From: Arthrobacter alkaliphilus
GTDB taxonomy: Bacteria; Actinomycetota; Actinomycetes; Actinomycetales; Micrococcaceae
Direction: 5' to 3'
Assembly (NCBI RefSeq): GCF_021483235.1
Contig: NZ_JAKEEC010000002.1
Span: 62,001-126,000 of the forward strand
Length of the DNA stretch: 64,000 bases
Below the pieces are notes generated by a model. The model did not search any database. It was not told where the DNA came from and worked only from the letters and a program-made list of their open reading frames with translations. This document shows, in pieces, positions 8,031 through 17,054 of this stretch. The translations under genes and the position numbers were made by a program. The number at the start of each line of letters is the position of its first letter. The stretch's first letter is position 1.

Positions 8031-8995
8031 CCGACTTCCGCCAACTGGCCACGGAAAGCCCTCCTGTACGACTGCGGACTCGTGGCCAGGACCTTGGCGA
8101 AGTGGTGCCGCAGCAGCACCGAGTGTCCGAATCCGGCTTCGCGCGCAATTTCGTCAATGTTCAGCTCCGTGGTTTCCAGGAGTTCCTGTGCCCGGAGCAC
8201 GCGTTGCGAGTTGAGCCATGCCGCCGGTGTAGCACCCGTTTCGGCCCGGAACCGGCGCGCGAAGGTCCGGGCGGACATGTGCAGCCGGGAAGCCAGTTCG
8301 TTGACGCTGTGGTCCTGCTCCAGGTTCTCCACCATCCACCGCAGCAGTGCCTCCATGGGCGCAGAGCCGCACGTGGGCATGGGCCGGTCGATGAACTGGG
8401 CCTGGCCGCCGTCGCGGTGTGGCGGAACCACCATGTCGCGGGCAATGGCAGCAGCGACATTTGCGCCAAGTTCAACGCGGACAAGATGCAGGCAGGCATC
8501 AATGCCCGCGGCCGTGCCGGCGCTTGAGATGATCGTTCCGTCCTGGACGTAGAGCACGTTTTCGTCGACGTGAATCTGCGGGTACCTGCTGGCGAGGTCC
8601 TGTGAATAGTGCCAGTGCGTGGTGCAGCGTCGCCCGTCGAGGAGGCCGGCACGGGCAAGCGCGTAGGCCCCCGAGCAGATCGACATGACCCAGGCCCCGC
8701 GCGCGTGCGCCGCCCGCAGCGCATCCAATACGGACTCCGGCACGTCGTCGTCCCGGCCGTACGGCGCCATGATGACCAGATCGGCATCGGACGTGGCTTC
8801 CAGGCCCAGGCCGACATGCATCGACAGCCCGGACTTCATCTTCACGTCTCCGGGGACGGGCGTGCAGACCCTGAAGTCAAAGCCGGGGACGCCCGTCCCC
8901 CGGTCCGCCCGGTCGATGCCAAAGACCTCGCAGGCGGTCCCGAATTCGAAGATCGAGAAGTTGGGAACAACAATGATCGCCACTGTTTTCAGCAT
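8027..8995 (-). CDS. GlxA family transcriptional regulator (DJ-1/PfpI plus AraC-type HTH)
   Basis: A 322-residue regulator. Residues 1-170 form a class I amidotransferase-like DJ-1/PfpI sensor domain with the nucleophile-elbow sequence SICSGAYALA. Residues 215-318 form two AraC helix-turn-helix units (VNELASRLHMSARTFARRF and IDEIAREAGFGHSVLLRHHFAK). The inducer and targets are unknown. A perfect 10-bp inverted repeat lies just before its start codon and may be an autoregulatory site or the site controlling the small divergent gene at 9077. Confidence 0.92.
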   Translation of the reverse strand: MLKTVAIIVVPNFSIFEFGTACEVFGIDRADRGTGVPGFDFRVCTPVPGDVKMKSGLSMHVGLGLEATSDADLVIMAPYGRDDDVPESVLDALRAAHARGAWVMSICSGAYALARAGLLDGRRCTTHWHYSQDLASRYPQIHVDENVLYVQDGTIISSAGTAAGIDACLHLVRVELGANVAAAIARDMVVPPHRDGGQAQFIDRPMPTCGSAPMEALLRWMVENLEQDHSVNELASRLHMSARTFARRFRAETGATPAAWLNSQRVLRAQELLETTELNIDEIAREAGFGHSVLLRHHFAKVLATSPQSYRRAFRGQLAEVG

Positions 8996-9004
8996 GAAAC
9001 CAGT

Positions 9005-9041
9005 GTGGCAGAAAATTATCTGAATGGGTCATTTCTGCCAC
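9005..9041. promoter_or_regulatory. Inverted repeat between GlxA regulator and divergent gene, candidate operator
   Basis: GTGGCAGAAA (9005-9014) and TTTCTGCCAC (9032-9041) are perfect inverted arms with a 17-bp spacer, starting 10 bp upstream of the regulator's start codon. TGGCA-type half-sites are common for AraC/GlxA proteins. Confidence 0.6.
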
Positions 9042-9076
9042 TGTTTCTTGTAGTGGGCCAGGAAGACTATGGAGGC

Positions 9077-9238
9077 ATGGAGTTCATCGGAGCCTTGCTC
9101 TTCCTCATCCTCATCATCACGGCCGCCGCTTCCATCTCGGCGGTCCTTCGGGGCGGCGGCCGCCTTCCCGACCGGTCCGAGCCTTGGACGGCCCGGGACC
9201 TGCCTAACAACTCATGCTGGACACTGCGCGCGTTCTGA
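9077..9238 (+). CDS. Small single-span membrane protein
   Basis: A 53-residue frame starting MEFIGALLFLILIITAAASI, which is one clear transmembrane helix, followed by a short polar tail ending in CWTLRAF. An AGGAAG lies 12 bp upstream of the ATG. I recall similar short proteins in Arthrobacter with a tail like ARDLPxxPYTLRxF, but this is from memory. It is divergent from the GlxA-type regulator, which may control it. Function unknown. Confidence 0.5.
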   Translation: MEFIGALLFLILIITAAASISAVLRGGGRLPDRSEPWTARDLPNNSCWTLRAF

Positions 9239-9258
9239 GAACAGTCCACCCCCAAACA

Positions 9259-9275
9259 CGGACCGTTTTTGTCCG
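9259..9275 (+). promoter_or_regulatory. Candidate operator before the WYL regulator
   Basis: CGGAC-N7-GTCCG inverted repeat, with a TAGATT -10-like sequence at 9286-9291, 7 bp before the start codon. It could be an autoregulatory site. The arms are short, so this is tentative. Confidence 0.3.
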
Positions 9276-9297
9276 CAACATGGGCTAGATTCATTCC

Positions 9298-10296
9298 ATG
9301 ATCCAAACGTCCGCCAGGCTCCTGCAATTGTTGTCCTTGTTGCAGGTCCGGCGTGAATGGACCGGCCCGGCGTTGGCCCAGCGGATGGGTGTCACGGAGC
9401 GCACCGTCCGCCGCGATATCGACAAGCTCCGGAACCTCGGCTACCCCATCCACGCCTCGCCGGGAACAGCCGGCGGCTACCAACTGGGTGCCGGCGCACA
9501 GTTGCCGCCGCTGCTGCTTGACGACAATGAAGCTCTCGCCGTCGCCCTGGGATTGAACTCGGTGGCGGCGGGTCCGGTTGCCGGAATCGGCGAAGCCTCG
9601 GTCCGTGCCCTTGCCAAGCTCGAGCAGGTGCTGCCGTCACGTCTCCGCCCGAAGTTCGCGATGCTCAAGGCCGCGGTCACCACGCTGCCCAGCAACGCGG
9701 CGTCGGTAGACCCCCAGCAGCTCACGGTGGTCTCTGCGGCGATCGCGGACAAGCGGCAACTCAGTTTCGACTATGTCAAAGCCGACGGCGACGCCCGCCG
9801 GCGTTTGGTGGAACCATACCGGCTGGTGGACACCGGGCGGCGCTGGTACCTGGTCGCGTGGGATGTGGACCGGGAAGACTGGCGCACGTTCCGCGCCGAC
9901 CGCATCGCCACGCTTCCGGCCGAACGGAAAAAGTATGTGCCGCGCCCCCTGCCGGCCGAGGACCTCGCAGACTACGTCCAGCGCTCCGTGACCCGCTCGC
10001 CTTACCGTTTCGACGTCGTCGTCCGCCTCCACGCCCCCATCGCCGAGGTGGCCGCCGTCGTCGGCCCGCAGCTCGCGAGCTTGACCGACGACGGCGGGAA
10101 CGCAACCCTGCTCCGCGCCGGCTGGGATAGCCTGGCGCAGCCGGCGGCGCACCTGGCAGCGCTCGACATGGACTTTGAGATCATCTCTCCGGAAGAGTTC
10201 AAGGAATATGCTTGCACGCTCGCCGGTCGATTGGAAAAGTCCGCGGGGAACCATCCAGGGAACCGTCCACTGCAAGGCGGAGCGCCGCCACAGTAG
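9298..10296 (+). CDS. WYL domain transcriptional regulator (YafY type)
   Basis: A 332-residue DNA-binding protein. Residues 1-60 form an HTH_11 winged helix (WTGPALAQRMGVTERTVRRDIDKLRNLGYPIHA), and residues 140-225 form the WYL ligand-sensing domain (RRLVEPYRLVDTGRRWYLVAWDVDREDWRTFRADRI), then a WCX-type C-terminal extension. It resembles the YafY/DeoR-like group that responds to nucleic acid or small ligands. The hrpA helicase gene begins 13 bp after its stop, so the two may be co-transcribed. Target genes are unknown. Confidence 0.93.
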   Translation: MIQTSARLLQLLSLLQVRREWTGPALAQRMGVTERTVRRDIDKLRNLGYPIHASPGTAGGYQLGAGAQLPPLLLDDNEALAVALGLNSVAAGPVAGIGEASVRALAKLEQVLPSRLRPKFAMLKAAVTTLPSNAASVDPQQLTVVSAAIADKRQLSFDYVKADGDARRRLVEPYRLVDTGRRWYLVAWDVDREDWRTFRADRIATLPAERKKYVPRPLPAEDLADYVQRSVTRSPYRFDVVVRLHAPIAEVAAVVGPQLASLTDDGGNATLLRAGWDSLAQPAAHLAALDMDFEIISPEEFKEYACTLAGRLEKSAGNHPGNRPLQGGAPPQ

Positions 10297-10309
10297 ACTG
10301 TCAGCAGCC

Positions 10310-13300
10310 ATGACACTTCATATTTCCTATCCCGCAGAGCTGCCCGTCTCCGAGCGCCGCGAGGACTTGATGGCGGCCATCGCCGCAAACCAAGTGACCG
10401 TCATCGCCGGCGAAACCGGTTCCGGGAAGACCACGCAGATCCCCAAAATGTGCCTGGAGCTCGGCCTCGGGGACAAGGGCCTGATCGGCCACACCCAGCC
10501 GCGCCGCCTCGCCGCGCGCACGGTGGCAGAACGCATCGCGTTCGAGATGGGCGTCGAGATCGGGCAGGAAGTCGGCTTCCAGGTCCGTTTCACCGGAGAA
10601 GTCAGCAAGGCCACCAAAATCAAGCTGATGACGGACGGCATCCTGCTGGCCGAGATCCAGCGGGACAAGCTGCTGCGGAAGTACAGCGCCATCATCATCG
10701 ACGAGGCACACGAGCGCAGCCTCAACATCGACTTCATCCTGGGCTACCTCAAGCGGATCCTGCCGCAAAGGCCGGACCTGAAAGTCATCATCACCTCGGC
10801 CACCATCGACCCCGAGCGTTTCGCCAAGCATTTCGGCAGCGAAGAAGAACCCGCGCCGATCATCGAGGTCTCCGGCCGGACCTACCCGGTGGAAATCCGC
10901 TACCGGCCGCTGTCCCAGCCGGCCGGGGGCGCCTCGGCTGACGATGAGGATGCGTCCGACGACGAACTCGAGGAGGACCGCGACCCCCTCGACGCCGTGT
11001 GCGACGCCGTCGACGAGCTCGCGCTGGAGGCTCCCGGAGACATCTTGGTCTTCTTCTCCGGCGAGCGCGAGATCCGCGACGCCGCGGAGGCCCTGAACGG
11101 CCGGATCCAAGCCAACCGCAGGCTGGCAGCCACGGAAGTGCTGCCGTTGTTTGCCCGGTTGAGCCTGCAGGAGCAGCACAGAGTCTTCAACCCGGGCGGC
11201 AAACGGCGGATCATCCTCGCGACCAACGTCGCCGAAACGTCCTTGACCGTTCCCGGCATCAAGTACGTCATCGACACCGGCACGGCCCGCATCTCGCGCT
11301 ACTCCCACCGCACCAAGGTGCAGCGGCTGCCCATTGAACGTGTCTCGCAGGCTTCAGCAAGCCAGCGTTCCGGCCGCTGCGGGCGTGTGTCCGAGGGCAT
11401 TGCCATCCGGCTCTATTCCGAGGAAGACTTCGAGTCACGTCCCCGGTTCACCGATCCCGAGATTCTGAGGACCAACCTTGCCGCTGTCATCCTGCAGATG
11501 ACGGCAATGGGTGTTGCCCGGGGCCCCAAGGACGTCGAGAACTTCCCGTTCGTCGAGCCGCCGGACTCCCGGGCGATCAACGACGGCGTCACGCTGTTGC
11601 GCGAACTCGGCGCGTTGAGCGCCCCCCGCGCGGGCAACGGCGCAGCCCGGACGAGCGACGGCGGCAACGGGCGTGCGGGCGGCGGCCTCACCGCCGTCGG
11701 GCAGAAGTTGGCCCAGCTCCCGGTGGATCCTCGCCTCGGCCGGATGATCGTGGAGGCCGGAAAGCGCGGCTGCGTCAAGGAAGTCATGATCCTGGCGGCG
11801 GCGTTGACCATCCAGGATCCGCGCGAGCGCCCGACGGACAAGCAGCAGCTTGCCGCCGAAAAACACGCACGTTTCCGCGACGAGAACTCGGACTTCACAG
11901 GGTTTCTGAACCTGTGGAACTACGTCCAGGAAAAGCAGCACGAGCTCTCCTCCACTCAGTTCCGCCGGCTGTGCAGGAACGAATTCATCAACTACCTGCG
12001 CATCCGGGAATGGCAAGACCTCTTCCAGCAATTGCGCCAGCTCGCCAAGCCGTTGGGCATCACAGTCGACAACAAGCGCGAGGCCGATCCGGTCGGCAAC
12101 AACGAAGGAATCCACATCAGCCTGCTCTCGGGGTTGCTGAGCCACATTGGCATACTGGATGAACGCAAGCGCGAATACGCCGGAGCACGCGGCAGCCGTT
12201 TCGCCATCTTCCCGGGCTCGGCGTTGTTCAAGAAGTCGCCGCCGTTCGTCATGGCCGCGGAATTGGTTGAGACAAGCCGGCTCTGGGCCCGGGTCGCAGC
12301 GAAGTTCGATCCGTTGTGGGTCGAACAGGTTGCACCGGACCTCGTGAAGCGCTCCTACAGTGAGCCCCACTGGTCCGCACGGACGGGTTCCGTCATGGCC
12401 CACGAGAAGGTCATGCTCTACGGAGTTCCGATCATCCCGAACCGCCGCGTCAACTACGGCAGGATCGACCCCGAGCTCTCCCGGGAACTCTTCATCCGGC
12501 ACGCCCTCGTGGAAGGCGAGTGGAAAACCCATCACAAGTTCTTCCACCGCAACCGCGCGTTGCTCAACGAGATCGAAGAGCTCGAGACCCGGATGCGCCG
12601 CCGCGACATCCTCGTGGACGACCACACGCTCTTCGAGTTCTACGACGCCAGAATCGGAAAGGACGTGGTCTCCGAACGCCACTTCGACAAGTGGTGGAAG
12701 GAAGCGCGCCAGCAGGACCCCAGCTTGCTGGACTTCGACCAATCGCTCCTGATCAGCGATGACGCGGAAGCCCTCGACGATTCCGCCTACCCGAAAACCT
12801 GGCTGCACAAGGGCTTCGAGCTTCCCCTGAGCTACGAGTTCCATCCCGTCGCTCCAGGTTCGGCCCCCAACCCCTCGGACGGCGTGACGGTCGAGGTTCC
12901 CGTGCTGTTCCTCAACCAGCTCGACGACGGCCCCTTCCGCTGGCAAATACCCGGCCAGCGGGTGGAACTCGTCACTGCACTGATCAAGTCGCTGCCCAAA
13001 CACCTCCGCAAGAACTTCGTGCCGGCCCCGGACGTGGCCCGGCAAGCGGCTGCTGCCCTGGAAGCCGACTTCGATCCCTCCTCGGATGACCTTGAAGCTT
13101 CGCTCGAATTGGTGCTGCGCCGCATCCGAGGGCACATCATCCCTCCGGGATCCTGGAACTGGGACGCAGTTCCGGCGCACCTGCGCGTGAACTTCAAGGT
13201 GGTGGACAGCCGGGGCAAGGTGCTCGATGAAGGTAAGGACCTTGCCGCGCTCCAAGAGCAGCTGGCACCTGATACCCGGCGGGCCATCGCCGAATCGCTT

Positions 13301-14287
13301 GGAGCGACACCGGCGACGACGTCACGCTCCAAGGGTCCAAAGGCCACTGCACATGCCGGGGTTGCCGGATCACCCGGAGGAAACGGCAACGGCGGCGCTG
13401 CGCACAAGGGCTTGCTGTCAGAGCAAACCGGACTGACCGCATGGACTTTCGGGGCTATCGAACGCCAGGTGACGCGCACAGTGAAGGGGCACGATGTCAC
13501 CGGTTTTCCCGCTCTCGTGGATGAGGGAAAATCCGTGGCTTTGCGGGTTTTCCAGACCCGGGCAGAGCAGGAGTCAGCAATGCGCGGCGGCGTCATCCGG
13601 CTGCTCGCACTGCGGGTTCCTTCCCCGGACCGCTACGTCCTGGAACACCTGAACAACACGGAGAAGTTGACGTTCAGCCAAAATCCCCACGGTTCGGTCA
13701 GCGCCTTGATCGCCGACTGCGTCCTGGCGGCGATCGACAAGTTGACTCCGGCCGAACTTCCTTGGGACAAGGCAGCTTTCGATGCGTTGTACGAGCTGGT
13801 GCGCGCGGAACTGATCGACACCGTCTTCACCGTGACCGCCGTCGTCGAACGCATCTTGGGCAGCACCCGGCGGATCGAGAAGCAACTCAAGGGCAGCACG
13901 AGCCTCGCCCTGATCAGCGCACTTAACGATATGAAGAGCCAACTGGAGCAACTCGTGTTCCCCGGTTTTGTGGCACGGACGGGCTACACCCAACTGAGCC
14001 ATTTGCCGCGGTATCTGGCAGGAATCGAGAAGCGCCTCGAAAAGCTCCCGAACAATGTCCAGCGCGACGCGCTCAACATGTCGGTCGTTCAAGCGTTGGA
14101 GGACGACTACGACGACGCCGTCTCCGCGCTGCTGCCGGGGCGGCGAGCAGGAGCCGAGTTAACACGGGTGCGTTGGATGATCGAGGAACTGCGGGTAAGC
14201 CTTTTCGCGGTGGAGCTCGGGACCGCTTACTCGGTCTCGGAAAAGCGCATCCGGACGGTTCTCAACCAGGCGCTGGCACCCGCTTAA
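10310..14287 (+). CDS. hrpA: ATP-dependent RNA helicase HrpA
   Basis: A 1325-residue DEAH-box helicase. Walker A GETGSGKT is at residues 34-41, DEAH at 131-134, then motif III SAT in IITSATIDPERF and motif VI QRSGRCGR. The helicase-associated HA2 and OB-fold regions and the long C-terminal DUF3418 half typical of HrpA follow. The ATG at 10310 was chosen because it gives MTLHISYPAELPVSERR, close to known HrpA N-termini; a longer in-frame start would run into the WYL gene. A Gly/Asn-rich insert (NGAARTSDGGNGRAGGG) lies near residue 450. In other bacteria HrpA acts on mRNA and stalled or collided ribosomes. Confidence 0.95.
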   Translation: MTLHISYPAELPVSERREDLMAAIAANQVTVIAGETGSGKTTQIPKMCLELGLGDKGLIGHTQPRRLAARTVAERIAFEMGVEIGQEVGFQVRFTGEVSKATKIKLMTDGILLAEIQRDKLLRKYSAIIIDEAHERSLNIDFILGYLKRILPQRPDLKVIITSATIDPERFAKHFGSEEEPAPIIEVSGRTYPVEIRYRPLSQPAGGASADDEDASDDELEEDRDPLDAVCDAVDELALEAPGDILVFFSGEREIRDAAEALNGRIQANRRLAATEVLPLFARLSLQEQHRVFNPGGKRRIILATNVAETSLTVPGIKYVIDTGTARISRYSHRTKVQRLPIERVSQASASQRSGRCGRVSEGIAIRLYSEEDFESRPRFTDPEILRTNLAAVILQMTAMGVARGPKDVENFPFVEPPDSRAINDGVTLLRELGALSAPRAGNGAARTSDGGNGRAGGGLTAVGQKLAQLPVDPRLGRMIVEAGKRGCVKEVMILAAALTIQDPRERPTDKQQLAAEKHARFRDENSDFTGFLNLWNYVQEKQHELSSTQFRRLCRNEFINYLRIREWQDLFQQLRQLAKPLGITVDNKREADPVGNNEGIHISLLSGLLSHIGILDERKREYAGARGSRFAIFPGSALFKKSPPFVMAAELVETSRLWARVAAKFDPLWVEQVAPDLVKRSYSEPHWSARTGSVMAHEKVMLYGVPIIPNRRVNYGRIDPELSRELFIRHALVEGEWKTHHKFFHRNRALLNEIEELETRMRRRDILVDDHTLFEFYDARIGKDVVSERHFDKWWKEARQQDPSLLDFDQSLLISDDAEALDDSAYPKTWLHKGFELPLSYEFHPVAPGSAPNPSDGVTVEVPVLFLNQLDDGPFRWQIPGQRVELVTALIKSLPKHLRKNFVPAPDVARQAAAALEADFDPSSDDLEASLELVLRRIRGHIIPPGSWNWDAVPAHLRVNFKVVDSRGKVLDEGKDLAALQEQLAPDTRRAIAESLGATPATTSRSKGPKATAHAGVAGSPGGNGNGGAAHKGLLSEQTGLTAWTFGAIERQVTRTVKGHDVTGFPALVDEGKSVALRVFQTRAEQESAMRGGVIRLLALRVPSPDRYVLEHLNNTEKLTFSQNPHGSVSALIADCVLAAIDKLTPAELPWDKAAFDALYELVRAELIDTVFTVTAVVERILGSTRRIEKQLKGSTSLALISALNDMKSQLEQLVFPGFVARTGYTQLSHLPRYLAGIEKRLEKLPNNVQRDALNMSVVQALEDDYDDAVSALLPGRRAGAELTRVRWMIEELRVSLFAVELGTAYSVSEKRIRTVLNQALAPA

Positions 14288-14300
14288 GCGGGACACCGCC

Positions 14301-14515
14301 AACGCCCGGTCACCGATACACCCCAATCCACCAAAGGTGACCGGGCGTTTGGAAAAACACCACCAAAGGTGACCGGGCGTCTGGAAAAACCCGCCCAAAG
14401 GTGACCGGGCGTTTGGAAAAACCCCACCAAAGGTGACCGGGCGTCTGGAAAAACCCGCCCAAAGGTGACCGGGCGTTTGGAAAAACCCCACCAAAGGTGA
14501 CCGGGCGTTCCGGCC
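14301..14515. repeat. Six-copy 32-bp tandem repeat between convergent genes
   Basis: The core AAAGGTGACCGGGCG recurs at 14333, 14365, 14397, 14429, 14461 and 14493, an exact 32-bp period. Two subtypes alternate after the core (GTTTGGAAAAAC-CCACC and GTCTGGAAAAAC-CCGCC), giving a 64-bp higher-order unit. An inverted copy AACGCCCGGTCACC lies at 14301-14314, so any repeat can pair with it. On the minus strand each unit carries CACC-TTTGGTG/GGGTTTTT, which is terminator-like. It lies between the hrpA and HIT-gene stops and does not encode protein. Confidence 0.93.
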
Positions 14516-14944
14516 TCAATCCGCCGGAACGAACTCTCCGTGTCCGGCGGCGACGAGGCCGGCCCGGATTTTAGCGGCGTTCGCGTCGAGCCGGGCAGGG
14601 TCCGGATTGTGCTCGACGGACCCGAAGTCGAAATCGGCCAGGGACGTTGCGGGGAAGACGTGCACGTGGAAGTGCTCCACTTCGAAGCCCACCACCGACA
14701 GCCCTGCCCTGGGTGCGCCAAAAGCCTCCACTTGCGCCTTGCCGATCGTCTGCGCGACGGACATGACCTTGTTGAGGAGCTCAGTGGGGACGTCGGTCCA
14801 GCGGTCCACTTCTTCGCGCGGCACCACGAGCGTGTGGCCGTCGGTCAGCGGGGCGATGGTCAGGAAGGCCACGACGTCGTCGTCCTTCCAGACAAAGCGT
14901 CCAGGGATCTCGCCGTTGATGATCTTGGTGAAGAGGGTGCTCAT
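14516..14944 (-). CDS. HIT family protein (histidine triad hydrolase)
   Basis: A 142-residue nucleotide-binding hydrolase of the HINT/HIT superfamily. The triad HFHVHVFP gives His91, His93 and His95; the N-terminal KIINGEIPGRFVWKDDDVVAFL and GHTLVVPREEVDRW are typical. Such proteins split AMP from phosphoramidates or adenylated lysine; the true substrate is not known. Its ATG overlaps the stop of the upstream alcohol dehydrogenase gene (ATGA), so the pair is translationally coupled. Downstream lie only the 32-bp repeats. Confidence 0.94.
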   Translation of the reverse strand: MSTLFTKIINGEIPGRFVWKDDDVVAFLTIAPLTDGHTLVVPREEVDRWTDVPTELLNKVMSVAQTIGKAQVEAFGAPRAGLSVVGFEVEHFHVHVFPATSLADFDFGSVEHNPDPARLDANAAKIRAGLVAAGHGEFVPAD

Positions 14945-16143
14945 ACGTCTGCCTTTTCCGAAGCGGGCTGAAGGGTCTTGGTATCGAGGACGAAACGGTA
15001 TTTGACGTCGCCGGCAACCATGCGGTCGTAGGCTTCATTGAGTTGCCGGGCGGTCACGACCTCGACGTCGCTGACAACGCCATGCTCGGCGCAGAAATCC
15101 AGCATTTCCTGCGTCTCGGCAATGCCTCCGATCAACGAGCCGGCATAGGAGAGCCGCCGCCGGATCAGCGTGCCGGGACTGACGGGAGGCATGTCTGTGG
15201 GAGGCAGCCCCAATTGGAAGAGGGCGCCGTTCAGCCGCAAGGTGCGCAAGTACGGGTTCAGGTCATGCGGCGCCGCGACGGTGTCGATAATGACATCGAT
15301 GGTGCGGTTGGCGGCCTCCATGGCTGCGGGGTCCTTCGAGAGGACCACGTCATCGGCGCCAAGCTCTATTGCCGCCTCGACCTTGGCTTCCGAGGTGGTG
15401 AAGACCACCACTTGCGCACCCATCGCCTTGGCGATCTTGACCGCCATGTGGCCCAGTCCGCCGAGTCCGACGACGCCAACGACGTCCCCTTCCTCGACGT
15501 CGAAGTAGCGCAGGGGCGAGTAGGTGGTGATGCCCGCGCAGAGCAATGGCGCCGCCGCAGCCGGCTCAAGGCCCTCGGGCACACGCAACACGAAGCGCCG
15601 GTCAACCACCACGGAAGTGGAGTAGCCGCCTTGCGTGATGGCACCACCGTTCCGGGGATCCTTTGCCCCGTAGGTGCCCACGTTTCCGCGTTCGCAATAC
15701 TGCTCCACGCCTTCCAGGCAGCTGTCGCACTCGCGGCAGGAATCCACCAGGCAACCCACGCCCACCAGGTCGCCCGGGGCGAAGTCGTCGACGGCGGAGC
15801 CCACACTGCGGACCCTGCCCACGATCTCGTGGCCCGGGACCAGGGGATAGTTTTGTTCGCCCCATTCGCCCCGTGTCGCGTGGACATCGGAGTGGCAAAG
15901 GCCGCAGAAGTCGATCTCAATCTCGACGTCGTCTTCCTTGGGAGCGCGCCGTGCCACGGTCAAGGGAACAAGGCCGCTGCCGGCCGAGGTGGCGCCGTAC
16001 GCTGCCGCAAGCGTCGGCATGCCGCTCGCGGAAGCAGGTTTCGACGGGGCGGGAGCAGGTGTTGGCAGGCTGGCCTCGCCGGTCTCGTCACTCACGACGA
16101 GCGGTTTGCCAAGGGGCGGAGGAACGGGGCGTCCGGGAGTCAT
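14941..16143 (-). CDS. Zinc-dependent NAD(P) alcohol dehydrogenase (YahK/CAD type)
   Basis: A medium-chain dehydrogenase. Catalytic zinc ligands are in CGLCHSDVHATRGEWG and GHEIVGRV; the structural zinc site is the cysteine run CLVDSCRECDSCLEGVEQYC; the Rossmann motif is VGVVGLGGLGHMAVK. It probably reduces aldehydes with NADPH. The long form has 400 residues with a Pro/Ala-rich first 41; a start at 16020 (MPTLAAAYG) would give 359 residues, nearer the family length, so the extra N-terminus is doubtful. It is the first gene of a pair with the HIT gene. Confidence 0.93.
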   Translation of the reverse strand: MTPGRPVPPPLGKPLVVSDETGEASLPTPAPAPSKPASASGMPTLAAAYGATSAGSGLVPLTVARRAPKEDDVEIEIDFCGLCHSDVHATRGEWGEQNYPLVPGHEIVGRVRSVGSAVDDFAPGDLVGVGCLVDSCRECDSCLEGVEQYCERGNVGTYGAKDPRNGGAITQGGYSTSVVVDRRFVLRVPEGLEPAAAAPLLCAGITTYSPLRYFDVEEGDVVGVVGLGGLGHMAVKIAKAMGAQVVVFTTSEAKVEAAIELGADDVVLSKDPAAMEAANRTIDVIIDTVAAPHDLNPYLRTLRLNGALFQLGLPPTDMPPVSPGTLIRRRLSYAGSLIGGIAETQEMLDFCAEHGVVSDVEVVTARQLNEAYDRMVAGDVKYRFVLDTKTLQPASEKADV

Positions 16144-16199
16144 GCCTCGACGCTACCCCTGCGGGCGGATTTTTTGCCACTCCCCGCTGCCGGCAAGGC

Positions 16200-17054
16200 T
16201 CACCGGTCCGCCGTGTCCAGCGGCGCCGCACCGATGACCACCGGGTTGGCGTCGTCCGAGGACCATTGCGAGAACGAGCCGGGGAAAAGTGCTGCCCGGA
16301 ATCCTGCGATTTCGAGGGCTGCGATCTCGTGGGCCGCGGTCACCCCGGAACCGCAGTACACCGCTACCTTGCTGCCTTCGTCGATGCCCAGGCCTGCGAA
16401 TCTGTTGCGGAGCTGCGCTGCGCGGAGGAACGTTCCGTCAGGCCCGAGGTTTCCGCTGGTGGGGGCACTCAGCGCCCCGGGAATGTGTCCCGCGCGGGGA
16501 TCAACGGGCTCGATTTCGCCACGGTAGCGCTCTCCCGCCCGCGCATCGAGAAGGATCCCGCTCAAGTGCCAGTCAGCCGCGTCCTCCATGCTGATGGCAT
16601 CCATGTGGCCGCGTCCAAGCACGACGTCGCCCGGAACCGGTGCTTGCTCGTCCTGCGAGAGCGGGTAGCCCGCGGCGCGCCAGGCACCCAATCCGCCGTC
16701 GAGCAGGAATACGGAATGGATACCGGCGTCCCGGAGCAGCCACCACAGACGGGCCGCGGCGGTGTTGCCGCTGTCGTCGTAGGCGACCACCGTGTCGCCG
16801 TTGTTGATTCCCCAGGACCGCGCGCTTCGCTGCAGCGCACTGGTTGACGGCAGCGGGTGCCTGCCCTGGCCTTCGGCCGTGGGATCGGCAAGTTCGTTGT
16901 GCAGGTCCACATAGACAGCGCCGGGAAGGTGGGCCTGGCGGAAGTGCGAATAGCCGTGCGGATCGCCCAATACCCACCGGACGTCGAGCAAGACGGTCCG
17001 TTTGCCTGCATCCATGCGGTCCTTGAGTGCGGCTGCGTCAATGATCGTGGCCAT
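16200..17054 (-). CDS. sseA: Thiosulfate/3-mercaptopyruvate sulfurtransferase
   Basis: A 284-residue two-domain rhodanese. The N-terminal inactive domain has LLDVRWVLGDPHGYSHFRQAHLPGAVYVDL, and the C-terminal domain carries the active-site loop CGSGVTA with Cys234, the CGSG(V/I)T type usual for mercaptopyruvate sulfurtransferases. The ATG at 17054 has GGAG six bases upstream and gives the usual MATIIDAAAL start, so longer in-frame starts were dropped. It is divergent from a Cds1-like cysteine-active PLP enzyme, which suggests shared work in cysteine and persulfide metabolism. Confidence 0.93.
   Translation of the reverse strand: MATIIDAAALKDRMDAGKRTVLLDVRWVLGDPHGYSHFRQAHLPGAVYVDLHNELADPTAEGQGRHPLPSTSALQRSARSWGINNGDTVVAYDDSGNTAAARLWWLLRDAGIHSVFLLDGGLGAWRAAGYPLSQDEQAPVPGDVVLGRGHMDAISMEDAADWHLSGILLDARAGERYRGEIEPVDPRAGHIPGALSAPTSGNLGPDGTFLRAAQLRNRFAGLGIDEGSKVAVYCGSGVTAAHEIAALEIAGFRAALFPGSFSQWSSDDANPVVIGAAPLDTADR

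Noticed and set aside
11435..13255. 606-codon open frame on the minus strand opposite hrpA
   Set aside because: Antisense shadow of the helicase gene; no domain.
14301..14515. CRISPR array
   Set aside because: The 32-bp units are contiguous with no unique spacers, and no cas genes are nearby.
14310..14519. Open frame across the 32-bp repeats giving a repeating peptide
   Set aside because: The 32-bp period is not a multiple of three, so the peptide repeat is a by-product; there is no ribosome-binding site.
16020..16143. Treating the first 41 codons of the alcohol dehydrogenase as certain coding sequence
   Set aside because: They are Pro/Ala-rich and make the protein longer than its family; kept in the call only because codon use looks coding, with 16020 given as alternative start.
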